Below are positions 56,189-64,000 of a DNA stretch of 64,000 nt, piece after piece. A program made the translations under genes and the position numbers. Numbering within the stretch: position 1 is the stretch's first letter; every line of letters begins with the position of its first letter. The DNA is from JBDOQU01 sp039839375. GTDB lineage: Bacteria; Pseudomonadota; Alphaproteobacteria; DSM-16000; Inquilinaceae. Location of the stretch: NCBI RefSeq assembly GCF_039839375.1, contig NZ_JBDOQU010000001.1, positions 248,001 through 312,000 of the forward strand, written 5' to 3'. Under the pieces are notes generated by a model that saw only the letters and a list, made by a program, of their open reading frames with translations, searched no databases and was not told where the DNA came from.

Positions 56189-57085
56189 ATGGTCAGCCTG
56201 GTCGAACTTAACCGCCTCTCCGCCGACAGATTCGCCCGCGCGCTTGCGGATATCTTCGAACATTCCCCCTGGGTGGCGGAGCGTGCGGCGAAGGCCCGTC
56301 CCTTCTCCAGCATCGGCGTGCTTCACGACATCATGGTCGCGATCGTTCGATCGGCCGGCGAGGATGAGCAGATGGAGCTGATCCGGGCTCACCCCGACCT
56401 TGCGGGCAAGGCTTCGCGAGCCGGTTCCCTCACCGCCTCCTCGGCCGGGGAGCAGACGGGCGCGGGCCTCGACCGGCTGAACGACGAAGAGTACGACCGC
56501 TTCGACCGGCTGAACCGCGCCTATCGCGACAGGTTCGGCTTCCCCTTCATCATCGCCGTCAAGGGGCTGACCGCCGGCGACATCCTGAACGCGTTCGAAA
56601 GGCGGCTGTCGCAGGATCCGTCATCGGAGAAGGAAACAGCGCTGGACCAGATCGCGCGCATCGCCCGCTTTCGGCTGGATGCGCTGATCGAACCTGAACC
56701 GTCATGGGGAGAGGCGGAAGCGCCCGTTAAGGGCCGCCTGACCACCCATGTTCTGGACACGGCCCATGGCCGGCCAGCCGCGCAGATGCGCATTACTCTC
56801 CGCCGCATCGACGATGACGGGGAGTCGAAGAGCCTGAAGGTGGTGCGGACGAACGGCGATGGACGGACTGACAGCCCTTTGCTGGAAGGCGATTCCCTCC
56901 AGCCCGGCTCCTATGAGCTGATCTTCGACGCCGGCGATTATTTCCGCGCAATCGGCCTCCACCTGCCCGACCCGCCCTTCCTGGACAGGGTGCCCATACG
57001 GTTCGGCGTCGCCGATCCGAAGGGGCATTACCATGTGCCGCTGCTGGTCAGCCCGTGGAGCTATTCAACCTACCGCGGAAGCTGA
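56189..57085 (+). CDS. Fused OHCU decarboxylase / 5-hydroxyisourate hydrolase
   Basis: A 298-aa bifunctional enzyme that converts 5-hydroxyisourate to S-allantoin. The N-terminal UraD domain (about 1-165) has the catalytic His68 in LIRAHPDLAGKA and FGFPFIIAVKG. The C-terminal transthyretin-like UraH domain (about 183-298) has His187 in LTTHVLDTAHGRPA, Arg near 220, His282 in GHYHVPLLVSPWSYSTYRGS, and the YRGS terminus intact. I chose ATG at 56189 (MVSLVELNRL). It overlaps the convergent pdxY by 21 nt. No uricase is in the window. Confidence 0.93.
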   Translation: MVSLVELNRLSADRFARALADIFEHSPWVAERAAKARPFSSIGVLHDIMVAIVRSAGEDEQMELIRAHPDLAGKASRAGSLTASSAGEQTGAGLDRLNDEEYDRFDRLNRAYRDRFGFPFIIAVKGLTAGDILNAFERRLSQDPSSEKETALDQIARIARFRLDALIEPEPSWGEAEAPVKGRLTTHVLDTAHGRPAAQMRITLRRIDDDGESKSLKVVRTNGDGRTDSPLLEGDSLQPGSYELIFDAGDYFRAIGLHLPDPPFLDRVPIRFGVADPKGHYHVPLLVSPWSYSTYRGS

Positions 57086-57946
57086 AGCGTCCTGCCGCTC
57101 CACCGCCCGCGCCCGGAAGCGTGAGGGCGGATGGGCGATCTCCTCCTGCGCGGGGATAAGCTGGATCTCCCGCGCTCCTTCCGCCGCCGTTCTCTCCAGC
57201 ACGGCGAAGATGGAATTGGCGGTCTTCTCAAGCGCGCTCGCCGGCGACCTGTCGCGGAGATAGTGCGCAAGAAACAGCGCGGACGTGGCGTCGCCGGCTC
57301 CGCTGACGGATAGCGGCAGCAGCGGCGTTTCCAGCAGCCACGCTCCATCCTCCTGGACTGCCAGCATCTCGATCGTGTCGGCGGGCGCGTCCTCGCGCAT
57401 CAGGCTGGTGACTACCACCAGCCGCGGCCCCAGCGCCAGCGCGGCCTTCGCCGCCGACAGCGCGTCGGCCAGCGTCGCGATCGTCCGTCCGGTCAGGAAC
57501 TCCAGCTCGAACTGGTTGGGCGTGATGATGTCCGCCAGCGGCACGGCCCGGTCACGGATGAATTCCGGCAGGCCGGGCCGGACGAAGAACCCGCGCCCGA
57601 CATCGCCCATCACCGGGTCGCAGCAATAGACGGCCTGCGGGTTGACCGCCTTCACCTTCGACACGGCATCGGTAATCACCTCGCCCAGCGACACGTCGCC
57701 CATATAGCCGCTCAACACCGCGTCGCAGGACGGCAGAACGCCCCGTTCCTCAATGCCGGCGATCACGTCGGCTATGTCCGCCGCCGGCAGCACCGGGCCG
57801 CGCCACTGGCCATAGCCGGTGTGGTTGCTGAAATGCACCGTGATGACCGGCCACACGCCGAAGCCCAGCCGCTGCAACGGGAAGACCGCCGCGCTGTTGC
57901 CGACATGGCCATAGGCGACGGAGGACTGGATGGACAGAATGTTCAT
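57065..57946 (-). CDS. pdxY: Pyridoxal kinase PdxY
   Basis: A 293-aa ribokinase-family kinase of vitamin B6 salvage that makes pyridoxal 5'-phosphate. Motifs are LSIQSSVAYGHVGNSAAVFPL at the N terminus, YCCDPVMGDVGRGFFV, ITPNQFELEFLTG, and the anion-hole loop PLSVSGAGDATSALFLAHYL. Length matches PdxY (287 aa in E. coli). It starts 17 nt after the MocR-type regulator gene ends, so they are one unit. Confidence 0.94.
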   Translation of the reverse strand: MNILSIQSSVAYGHVGNSAAVFPLQRLGFGVWPVITVHFSNHTGYGQWRGPVLPAADIADVIAGIEERGVLPSCDAVLSGYMGDVSLGEVITDAVSKVKAVNPQAVYCCDPVMGDVGRGFFVRPGLPEFIRDRAVPLADIITPNQFELEFLTGRTIATLADALSAAKAALALGPRLVVVTSLMREDAPADTIEMLAVQEDGAWLLETPLLPLSVSGAGDATSALFLAHYLRDRSPASALEKTANSIFAVLERTAAEGAREIQLIPAQEEIAHPPSRFRARAVERQDASASAVG

Positions 57947-57963
57947 GGGTGCGAAGGCTCCGA

Positions 57964-59346
57964 TCAGGCGACGGCGAGACAGGGTTCGGGAGATTCCGCG
58001 AGCGTCCGGGTCAGGGTCGACAGGCCGCGCGCCAGTTCCTCCCGGTCCCTGGTCGCGCAGACCGTGACCCTGACGGCGTGCGGCGTCTCCATCCGGCCGG
58101 GAACGAACAGTTCCGTCGACGTCATCGACAGGCCCCTTCTTCTGCCGGCGGCAACCAGATCCTGCGCCCGCCACGGCTCCGGCAGCGACAGCCAGACATG
58201 GAAGCTGCCGGGGGACATCTGGTAGTCCAACCCATCCAGCATTTCGATCGCCACCTCGTGCCGCGCCTGCACCTCCTTCAGGATGCGCGCGGACAGGATG
58301 TTGGCAGTGCCGTCGCGGATCCAGCGGGACACGATCTCCGCCTCCACCGGCGGGGCCATCCAGTTGAGCGCCCGGCTGGCGGCGCTGAGCCGGCCGATCC
58401 GGTCCAGCGGCACCGCCGCGAAGCCCACGCGCAAACAAGGGGCGAGGCTCTTCGACGAGGTGGTGACATAGATCGACCTCTCAGGCGCGTAGACCGATAT
58501 CGGCGCCGGCGCATCGGGCGCCACGAAGCCGTAGACATCATCCTCCACAATCGTGACCCCGTAGGTCCGCGCGATCGCCGCGATAGCCCGCCGCCGCTCG
58601 TCCGGCATCACCGCCGTGGTCGGGTTGTGGATGGTCGGCATGGTGTAGAGGATGCGCGCGCCGGAGGTCTTGCATGCGGCCTCGAACGCTTCGGGGATCA
58701 TGCCGTGCCTGTCCATCGCCACCGGCTTGAGGCTGAGGCGCTGCAGGCTGGCCAGCGCGCGCACGCCCGACCAGGTCAGTTCCTCCACCAGAATGGAATC
58801 GCCCGGGTCGGTCAGCCCCATCAGTGCGGCGGCGATCGCGTGCTCCGCGCCGCTGGTCAGCAGGACCTGGTCCGCATCCACCCGCAGGCCGCGCTGGGCG
58901 ATCCATTCCGCCCCGGCGACGCGATGTTCCCAGCGCCCAGTATGCGCCTGGTAGTTCATCAGCTGCGCCACATCATTGCTGCGCGACAATTCGGCCAGCG
59001 CCTGGGCAAATTCCGGCGCATTGAGATGGGAGGGCGGGCGATTGATCCCCAGTTCCAACGCGTGCGGGGTTCCTTCGCTCGGCATGTCCAGGGTGGCCGC
59101 CGATCGCGCGCCGGGCCTGACGAACGACCCGCGGCCGACTTCCCCGACCACCAGTCCCCGCCGCTCCGCCTCTGCATAGGCGCGGCTGACGGTGCCGACC
59201 GTGACGCTCAGCCGCCAGGCCAGGTCCCGGTGGGTCGGCAGCCGGTCACCCGCCAGCAGCCGGCCGGCATAGACATCCTCCGCCAGAGCGTCGGCGATGC
59301 GAAGATATTTCGGACCCGGCCGATCGTTCAGGGATGGAATCCACAT
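57964..59346 (-). CDS. MocR/PdxR-type GntR regulator with aminotransferase domain
   Basis: A 460-aa transcription factor: an N-terminal winged helix of the GntR family (about 12-75, GDRLPTHRDLAWRLSVTVGT) fused to a fold-I aminotransferase domain (about 95-455). The PLP-binding Lys is Lys299 in SSKSLAPCLRVGF, and HNPTTAVMPDERR and EDDVYGF are conserved PLP-site motifs. It is directly upstream of pdxY, which suggests a PdxR-like sensor of PLP controlling B6 salvage. I chose ATG at 59346, with GGAA upstream, over a TTG at 59388. Confidence 0.9.
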   Translation of the reverse strand: MWIPSLNDRPGPKYLRIADALAEDVYAGRLLAGDRLPTHRDLAWRLSVTVGTVSRAYAEAERRGLVVGEVGRGSFVRPGARSAATLDMPSEGTPHALELGINRPPSHLNAPEFAQALAELSRSNDVAQLMNYQAHTGRWEHRVAGAEWIAQRGLRVDADQVLLTSGAEHAIAAALMGLTDPGDSILVEELTWSGVRALASLQRLSLKPVAMDRHGMIPEAFEAACKTSGARILYTMPTIHNPTTAVMPDERRRAIAAIARTYGVTIVEDDVYGFVAPDAPAPISVYAPERSIYVTTSSKSLAPCLRVGFAAVPLDRIGRLSAASRALNWMAPPVEAEIVSRWIRDGTANILSARILKEVQARHEVAIEMLDGLDYQMSPGSFHVWLSLPEPWRAQDLVAAGRRRGLSMTSTELFVPGRMETPHAVRVTVCATRDREELARGLSTLTRTLAESPEPCLAVA

Positions 59347-59437
59347 TGTCTCTATTCCTTCGCCAATCGGGCGCGTCAATTTCTTCAAATGAATTGGTTC
59401 AAAACTCTAAACCTATGGCGTCAATCCGCAATGGAAT

Positions 59438-59455
59438 GATTGCATCGATCCAATC
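59438..59455. promoter_or_regulatory. Possible regulator site in regulator/dehydrogenase gap
   Basis: GATTG-N8-CAATC is an inverted repeat in the 181-bp gap between the two divergent genes. A direct repeat GCGTCAAT occurs at 59373-59380 and 59418-59425. MocR sites often combine direct and inverted repeats, but this match is weak. Confidence 0.25.
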
Positions 59456-59527
59456 CCGGCCGCACCGCCGCTTGAAAAGCGCCTTTCACCGGGGCAGGGT
59501 CAGGTCTCCTAAAAGAGGAAGGACAAG

Positions 59528-60286
59528 GTGACCGGCTTCGCCGACTATCCGAGCCTGCGGGGCAGGTCCGTGCTGATCACCGGCGGCGCGTCGGGGATCG
59601 GCGCGTCGATGGTCGCGGCCTTCGCCGCCCAAGGCGCGCGGGTCGGGTTCATCGATATCGATGACGGTGCGGCCGAGACCGTCCAGCAGGCCGCCAAAGG
59701 CTCCCGCCCGGCCTATCGCCGCGCCGACGTCACGGACATTCCCGCTCTCAAGGAAGCGATCGCAGAACTGGCGGCAGAGATCGGCGCCATCGACATCCTG
59801 ATCAACAACGCCGCCGACGACAGCAGTCAGGCAACACCGTCGGTCACGCCCGATGACTGGAACGCCCGGCTGGCGGTCAATTTGAACCACCATTTCTTCG
59901 CCGCGCAGGCCATATCGCCGGGCATGAAGGCGGCCGGCGGCGGCGTCATCCTCAATGTCGGTTCCATCATCTGGCGGATAGGCCAAGCGGGGCGGCCGGC
60001 ATACGCCACGGCGAAGGCCGCCATCGTCGGCCTCACGCGATCTCTCGCCCGCGAACTGGGCGGCGACAATATCAGGGTCAATTGCCTGATGCCGGGCGCC
60101 GTCCTGACCGAAAAGCAGAAGGCGATGTGGATGACGCCGGAATATGAGGCGACGGTTCTTGGCGCGCAATGCCTGAAAAGGCATATCATGCCGGACGAGG
60201 TGGCGCGGCTGGCGCTGTTCCTTGCCAGCGACGATTCGGCCGGCATCACCAGCCAGAATTTCATCATCGACGGCGGCTGGGTCTGA
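59528..60286 (+). CDS. SDR sugar 1-dehydrogenase (probably L-fucose or related)
   Basis: A 252-aa classical short-chain dehydrogenase. The NAD(P) motif is GGASGIG (19-25), and the active site is Ser146, Tyr159 and Lys163 (YATAKAAIVGLTRSLAREL). Overall it resembles D-xylose or L-arabinose 1-dehydrogenases such as Caulobacter XylB (YPSLRGRSVLITGG, AAQAISPGMK, GSIIWRIG). With the fuconate genes nearby, an L-fucose or aldose 1-dehydrogenase is likely. The start is GTG at 59528 with AGGAAGGA upstream. FAH hydrolase follows after 43 nt. Confidence 0.85.
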   Translation: MTGFADYPSLRGRSVLITGGASGIGASMVAAFAAQGARVGFIDIDDGAAETVQQAAKGSRPAYRRADVTDIPALKEAIAELAAEIGAIDILINNAADDSSQATPSVTPDDWNARLAVNLNHHFFAAQAISPGMKAAGGGVILNVGSIIWRIGQAGRPAYATAKAAIVGLTRSLARELGGDNIRVNCLMPGAVLTEKQKAMWMTPEYEATVLGAQCLKRHIMPDEVARLALFLASDDSAGITSQNFIIDGGWV

Positions 60287-60329
60287 CCCCGCCGCCGGCG
60301 CCCTCACCTTTTAGGGAGAAACCAGACCC

Positions 60330-61178
60330 ATGCGTTTGCTGCGTTACGGAGAAGCCGGCCAGGAGCGTCCCGGACTGATCGATGCCGATGGAAAGCTGCG
60401 GGATCTGAGCGGCCATCTCGACGATATCGGGCCCGACGCCCTGTCGCCCGACAGCCTGTCGCGACTGGCGGCGCTGGATGTGGAGCAGTTGACGGTTGTG
60501 CCGGGAAATCCGCGCCTCGGCCCGCCGCTCACCGGCATCGGCAAGTTCCTCTGCATCGGGCTTAACTATTCCGACCATGCGGCGGAGACCGGGGCCACGG
60601 TGCCGCCGGAGCCGATCATCTTCATGAAGGCGACCAGCGCCATTCAGGGGCCGGACGATCCCGTCACCATCCCCAAGGGATCGGAGAAGACCGATTGGGA
60701 GGTCGAACTGGGGATCGTCATCGGCCGGCGCGCCCTCCATGTCTCGGAGGCGGACTCCCTCTCCCACGTTGCGGGCTACGTCGTCGTCAACGATTTGTCG
60801 GAACGGGACTTCCAGATGAACCGCTCCGGCCAATGGGTGAAGGGCAAGAGCTGCGACACGTTCGGCCCGATCGGGCCGTGGCTGGTGACGCGGGACGAGG
60901 TGGTGGACCCGCAGGATCTGAAGCTGTGGCTGGAGGTCGATGGAAGGCGCTATCAGGACGGCTCCACACGTACGATGGTCTTCGGCGTTGCCCACCTTGT
61001 CAGCTATCTCAGCCAGTTCATGAGCCTGATGCCGGGCGACATCATCTCCACCGGCACGCCTCCGGGCGTCGGCATGGGGCAGAAGCCGCCGGTCTACCTC
61101 AAGCCCGGCCAGGAGATGCGCCTTGGCATCGAGGGGCTTGGCGAACAGCGCCAGAAGACCGTCGCCTTCCCCGGATGA
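60330..61178 (+). CDS. FAH-family 2,4-diketo-3-deoxy-L-fuconate hydrolase
   Basis: A 282-aa fumarylacetoacetate hydrolase-fold enzyme. Metal ligands are Glu124, Glu126 and Asp155 (TDWEVELGIVIG and VVNDLSERDFQ). GLNYSDHAAETGATVPPEPIIF and STGTPPGVGMGQKPPVYLK are typical of the subgroup that cleaves 2,4-diketo-3-deoxy-L-fuconate to pyruvate and L-lactate. Ureidoglycolate lyase-like annotation is an alternative. It is downstream of the dehydrogenase and converges on the KDF dehydrogenase. Confidence 0.87.
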   Translation: MRLLRYGEAGQERPGLIDADGKLRDLSGHLDDIGPDALSPDSLSRLAALDVEQLTVVPGNPRLGPPLTGIGKFLCIGLNYSDHAAETGATVPPEPIIFMKATSAIQGPDDPVTIPKGSEKTDWEVELGIVIGRRALHVSEADSLSHVAGYVVVNDLSERDFQMNRSGQWVKGKSCDTFGPIGPWLVTRDEVVDPQDLKLWLEVDGRRYQDGSTRTMVFGVAHLVSYLSQFMSLMPGDIISTGTPPGVGMGQKPPVYLKPGQEMRLGIEGLGEQRQKTVAFPG

Positions 61179-61198
61179 AGCCTCCGGATGAGGCGCGG

Positions 61199-61939
61199 TT
61201 ACATCGACCAGCCGCCGTCGATCACGACGGCGGACGCGGTCGTGTAGGCGGATTCATCGGAGGCCAGGTAGACGGCCAGATGCGCGATCTCCTCCGCCGT
61301 GCCCAGCCTGCCCATCGGCTGGCGGGCTATGAAGGCGGCCCGCGCCTTCTCCACGTCGCCCTGGGCCGCGATCCGGCCTTGCAGCGACGGCGTCTCCACG
61401 GTGCCGGGGCAGATGGCGTTGCAGCGGATGCCCTTGCCGACGAAATCCGCCGCCACGGCCTTGGTCAGCGCGATCACAGCGCCCTTGGTCGTGCCGTAGA
61501 CGAAGCGGTTGGGCGCGCCCTTGATGCTGGAGGCGACGGAGGACATGTTGACGATGCTGCCCCCGCCGCGCGCGATCATGCCCGGCAGGAACGCCCGGAT
61601 CATCCGGTACATCGACTTGACATTGAGGTCGTTGGAGAAATCCCATGCCGCCTCGTCGCAATCCAGGATCGTGCCGTGATGGACGAAACCGGCGCAGTTG
61701 AACAGGATGTCGATATCGCCATGGCGCTCGGCCATGGCCGCGATGGAGGCGGCATCTGTCACGTCCAGCACCCCAGTCACGACACCCGGCACGGCGTTGA
61801 GATCGGCCAGCTTCGCCTCGTTGATGTCCGTCGCGACCACGCGGGCGCCCTCGTCAGCAAAGGCCCGCGCCGTCGCGGCGCCGATGCCCTGCCCCGCGGC
61901 CGTGACCAGCGCCTTCTTCCCCTTCAACCTGTCGCCCAT
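61199..61939 (-). CDS. SDR, 2-keto-3-deoxy-L-fuconate dehydrogenase-like
   Basis: A 246-aa short-chain dehydrogenase with VTAAGQGIG (12-20), an NCAG motif (81-84), Ser134, Tyr148 and Lys152. It is close to the 3-hydroxybutyrate dehydrogenase type 2 / 2-keto-3-deoxy-L-fuconate dehydrogenase group; the DINEAKLADL motif after the second strand fits NAD. Its place between the diketo-acid hydrolase and fuconate dehydratase favours the fuconate role. It converges on the hydrolase gene, 20 nt apart. Confidence 0.85.
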   Translation of the reverse strand: MGDRLKGKKALVTAAGQGIGAATARAFADEGARVVATDINEAKLADLNAVPGVVTGVLDVTDAASIAAMAERHGDIDILFNCAGFVHHGTILDCDEAAWDFSNDLNVKSMYRMIRAFLPGMIARGGGSIVNMSSVASSIKGAPNRFVYGTTKGAVIALTKAVAADFVGKGIRCNAICPGTVETPSLQGRIAAQGDVEKARAAFIARQPMGRLGTAEEIAHLAVYLASDESAYTTASAVVIDGGWSM

Positions 61940-62010
61940 GGTGCCTCGGTTTATAAGATGATTGATCCTCGATACTATAAACGCGGCTTCCGTCCGGCCG
62001 GTACCTTCCG

Positions 62011-62220
62011 ATGACGACTCCGGTTGAACCGTCCTACCATCCCTGGTTCCGGCCGCTCTATCGGCGGGTGCTCGTCCTTCTCGTCTGCCTGGGCTGGCTC
62101 GTCTTCGAGATCACGCAGCAGGACCCGTTCTGGCTCCTGATGGCCGGCGCGGCCTCAGGTTATGCCGTATGGGATCTCTTCCTCAGAGACTTCATCCGGA
62201 TGCATCGAAGTCCATCCTAA
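62011..62220 (+). CDS. Small two-helix membrane protein
   Basis: A 69-aa protein with two predicted helices (about 19-36 and 39-57) and a WFRPLYRRVLVL start like that of short alphaproteobacterial membrane proteins sometimes listed as DUF3329. Function is unknown, and the family link is from memory. No strong ribosome site is seen. Its end overlaps the convergent YccF gene by 4 nt. Confidence 0.6.
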   Translation: MTTPVEPSYHPWFRPLYRRVLVLLVCLGWLVFEITQQDPFWLLMAGAASGYAVWDLFLRDFIRMHRSPS

Positions 62221-62672
62221 CCCGCTGTTCGAACTTGCATCGTCGCGGCCCGCCGTCTTGCCTCAGCCGCCACTTCCCGATCGACCACCGCCTTGCCGAT
62301 CGGCCAGAGCGACAGGCCGGCGAACTTCAGGTGCTGGATGGCGAAGGGGATGCCGATGATGGTGATCGCGCTGGCGATCGCCGCCAGCACATGGCCCAGC
62401 GCCAGCCAGATTCCCGCCAGGACCAGCCAGATGACATTGCCGATGGCGCCCGCCATCCCCGTTCCCAGATCCGGCCGGCCCGTCAGGACTTCCCGGTCGA
62501 TGGCCTCTCGTCCGAACGGCCATAGCGTGAACACGAACATGGTGAAGCAGGCCCGCGCCCAGGGAATGCCGATGATGGTGATCGCCATGATGACGGCAGC
62601 CAGCAGCCAGCCCGCCGCCATCACAATGCCGCCGAACAGCAGCCAGAGGATGTTCAGGATCAGGGAGAGCAT
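62217..62672 (-). CDS. YccF-domain inner-membrane protein
   Basis: A 151-aa protein with two copies of the YccF (DUF307) domain: residues about 1-55 (LNILWLLFGGIVMAAGWLLAA, ITIIGIPWARACFTM) and 75-130 (GNVIWLVLAGIWLALGHVLAA, ITIIGIPFAIQHLKF). Both repeats have the IIGIP motif followed by an amphipathic end with LWPFG or LWPIG. Function is unknown. The start at 62672 aligns with E. coli YccF; an ATG at 62693 overlaps the fuconate dehydratase stop (ATGA) and could allow coupled translation. Confidence 0.88.
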   Translation of the reverse strand: MLSLILNILWLLFGGIVMAAGWLLAAVIMAITIIGIPWARACFTMFVFTLWPFGREAIDREVLTGRPDLGTGMAGAIGNVIWLVLAGIWLALGHVLAAIASAITIIGIPFAIQHLKFAGLSLWPIGKAVVDREVAAEARRRAATMQVRTAG

Positions 62673-62689
62673 GTTCCGGGAATCCTCTA

Positions 62690-63994
62690 TCATCGTTCGG
62701 AAATCCACGCGCTTCCGCCCGGATAGTCATGGGCGTCCAGGCTTGCCGGCTTCATGGTGATGGAATAGCCGGGCGCGGTCGGCGGCATGTAGCGCCCGCC
62801 CTTCATCACGACCGGGTCGACGAAATGCTCATGCAGATGATCGACATATTCCAGTACCCTTTTCTCCAGACCGCCGGACACGCAGATATAGTCGATCAGC
62901 GACAGGTGCTGGACATATTCGCAGAGGCCGACGCCGCCGGCATGGGGGCATACCGGTACGCCGAACTTGGCCGCCAGCAGCAGCACCGCCAGCACCTCGT
63001 TCATCCCGCCCAGCCGGCAACTGTCGATCTGGCAGAAATCGATCGCCTGGGCCCGGAGGAGTTGCTTGAACATCACCCGGTTCTGGCAGTGTTCGCCCGT
63101 CGCCACGCCTATCGGCCTGACCGCCTGGCGTATCGCGGCATGGCCCAGCACGTCGTCCGGGCTTGTGGGTTCCTCGATCCACCAGGGATCGTAGGGGGCG
63201 AGCTGGTGCATCCAGGCGATCGCCGTCGGCACGTCCCATTTCTGGTTGGCGTCGACCATAAGCTTGCGGTCCGGCCCGATCTCCTCCCGCACGATGGCGC
63301 AGCGCCTGACATCATCGTCCAGATCGCCGCCGACCTTGATCTTGATGTGGGTCCACCCTTCCGCCAGCGCCTCCCGGCACAGCCGCCGCACCTTGTCGTC
63401 CGGATAGCCCAGCCAGCCCGCCGATGTGGTGTAGGCGGGATATCCCGCCCTCTCCATCTCCGCGATCCGGTCGGCCTTCGTCGGCGCCCAAAGGGCCATG
63501 ATGTCCAGCGCCTCCTCGCGGGTCAGCGCGTCGGTGATGTAACGGAAGTCGATCAGTCGGACGAACTCCTCCGGCGACATGTCGGCCACCAGCCGCCAGA
63601 CCGGCTTGCCCTGTTCCTTCGCCCAGAGGTCCCAGACGGCATTGACGACCGCCGCCGTCGCCAGATGGATCGCCCCTTTCTCCGGCCCGATCCAGCGAAG
63701 CTGGCTGTCGCCGGTGATGTGACGCCAGAAACCGCCCATGTCGGTAGTGAATTCGTCCAGATCTCGTCCGACCACCAGCGGCGCCAGCGCCTTCACCGCG
63801 GCGACCACCACCTCATTGCCGCGTCCGATGGTGAAGGTCAGCCCGTGCCCTTCCAGCCCCTCCCGGTCGGTCGTCAGCACGACATAGGCGGCCGAATAAT
63901 CGGGATCGGGATTCATCGCATCCGATCCGTCCAGGTGGCGGGAGGTCGGGAACCGGATATCCCGGATGCGAAGATCGGTGATCCTGACGCTCAT
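62690..63994 (-). CDS. fucD: L-fuconate dehydratase
   Basis: A 434-aa enolase-superfamily enzyme that dehydrates L-fuconate to 2-keto-3-deoxy-L-fuconate. The catalytic KxK is Lys218-x-Lys220 (HIKIKVGGD). Metal ligands are Asp248 (VDANQKWD), Glu274 (WIEEPTSPDD) and Glu301 (GEHCQNRV), and the general base His351 is in CPHAGGVGLCEY. Numbering agrees with characterised fuconate dehydratases and human ENOSF1. The start is 6 bp inside the window, so upstream genes of the unit are outside. Confidence 0.95.
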   Translation of the reverse strand: MSVRITDLRIRDIRFPTSRHLDGSDAMNPDPDYSAAYVVLTTDREGLEGHGLTFTIGRGNEVVVAAVKALAPLVVGRDLDEFTTDMGGFWRHITGDSQLRWIGPEKGAIHLATAAVVNAVWDLWAKEQGKPVWRLVADMSPEEFVRLIDFRYITDALTREEALDIMALWAPTKADRIAEMERAGYPAYTTSAGWLGYPDDKVRRLCREALAEGWTHIKIKVGGDLDDDVRRCAIVREEIGPDRKLMVDANQKWDVPTAIAWMHQLAPYDPWWIEEPTSPDDVLGHAAIRQAVRPIGVATGEHCQNRVMFKQLLRAQAIDFCQIDSCRLGGMNEVLAVLLLAAKFGVPVCPHAGGVGLCEYVQHLSLIDYICVSGGLEKRVLEYVDHLHEHFVDPVVMKGGRYMPPTAPGYSITMKPASLDAHDYPGGSAWISER

Positions 63995-64000
63995 GACGCG

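Overview
The window is a GC-rich piece of an alphaproteobacterial chromosome, probably Rhodospirillales in the broad sense. That placement is an inference from the nuoABCDEFGHIJKLMN order, the birA-coaX-rnj-mce tail behind it, RNase J in place of an RNase E gene at this locus, the tig-clpP-clpX-lon-hup order, and a glnB-glnA pair with a sigma-54 promoter. Nearly all of it is core chromosome. I see no insertion sequence, phage, integron or CRISPR array.

Left third (1-20,000): the 3' part of a purine permease of the AzgA type on the plus strand ends at a strong bidirectional terminator. The minus strand then carries one long co-directional block, read from 19.9 kb down to 0.87 kb: fourteen complex I genes, then biotin ligase, type III pantothenate kinase, RNase J, methylmalonyl-CoA epimerase, a DUF1467 membrane protein and Tag glycosylase. 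Most junctions overlap by a few bases or are under 30 nt. An 18-bp perfect palindrome lies in the nuoA leader.

Middle (20,000-38,200): two identical tRNA-Asp genes, tRNA-Val, HU, then the proteostasis set lon, clpX, clpP and tig, tRNA-Leu, two unknown proteins, NAD(P)HX repair, an HpaI-type aldolase and tRNA-His. The nitrogen genes glnB-glnA follow on the plus strand behind a well-formed sigma-54 site. After them come small unknown proteins (one of 32 aa), a palindromic repeat, a YciA thioesterase, parE, a lipoprotein, an alpha/beta hydrolase and an isochorismatase-like enzyme.

Right third (38,200-64,000): a RhlE-like DEAD-box helicase whose short leader contains an intrinsic terminator, LptD with an SLC13 permease behind it, mmsA, a coiled-coil membrane protein facing a ydbH-ynbE-ydbL operon (AsmA-like intermembrane lipid transport), and glpD behind GlpR-like operators. 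Then come catabolic islands: purine oxidation (xdhA-xdhB-xdhC and a fused UraD-UraH, divergent around a 14-bp palindrome), vitamin B6 salvage (pdxY with a MocR-type regulator), and four genes that fit the non-phosphorylating L-fucose pathway (sugar 1-dehydrogenase, diketo-acid hydrolase, ketodeoxyfuconate dehydrogenase, L-fuconate dehydratase).

I did not find a clearly new multi-gene system. The most original signals are regulatory: the terminator in the helicase leader, the palindromes before nuoA and between xdhA and uraDH, the GlpR-like sites, and a 32-aa membrane peptide whose ribosome binding site abuts an inverted repeat.
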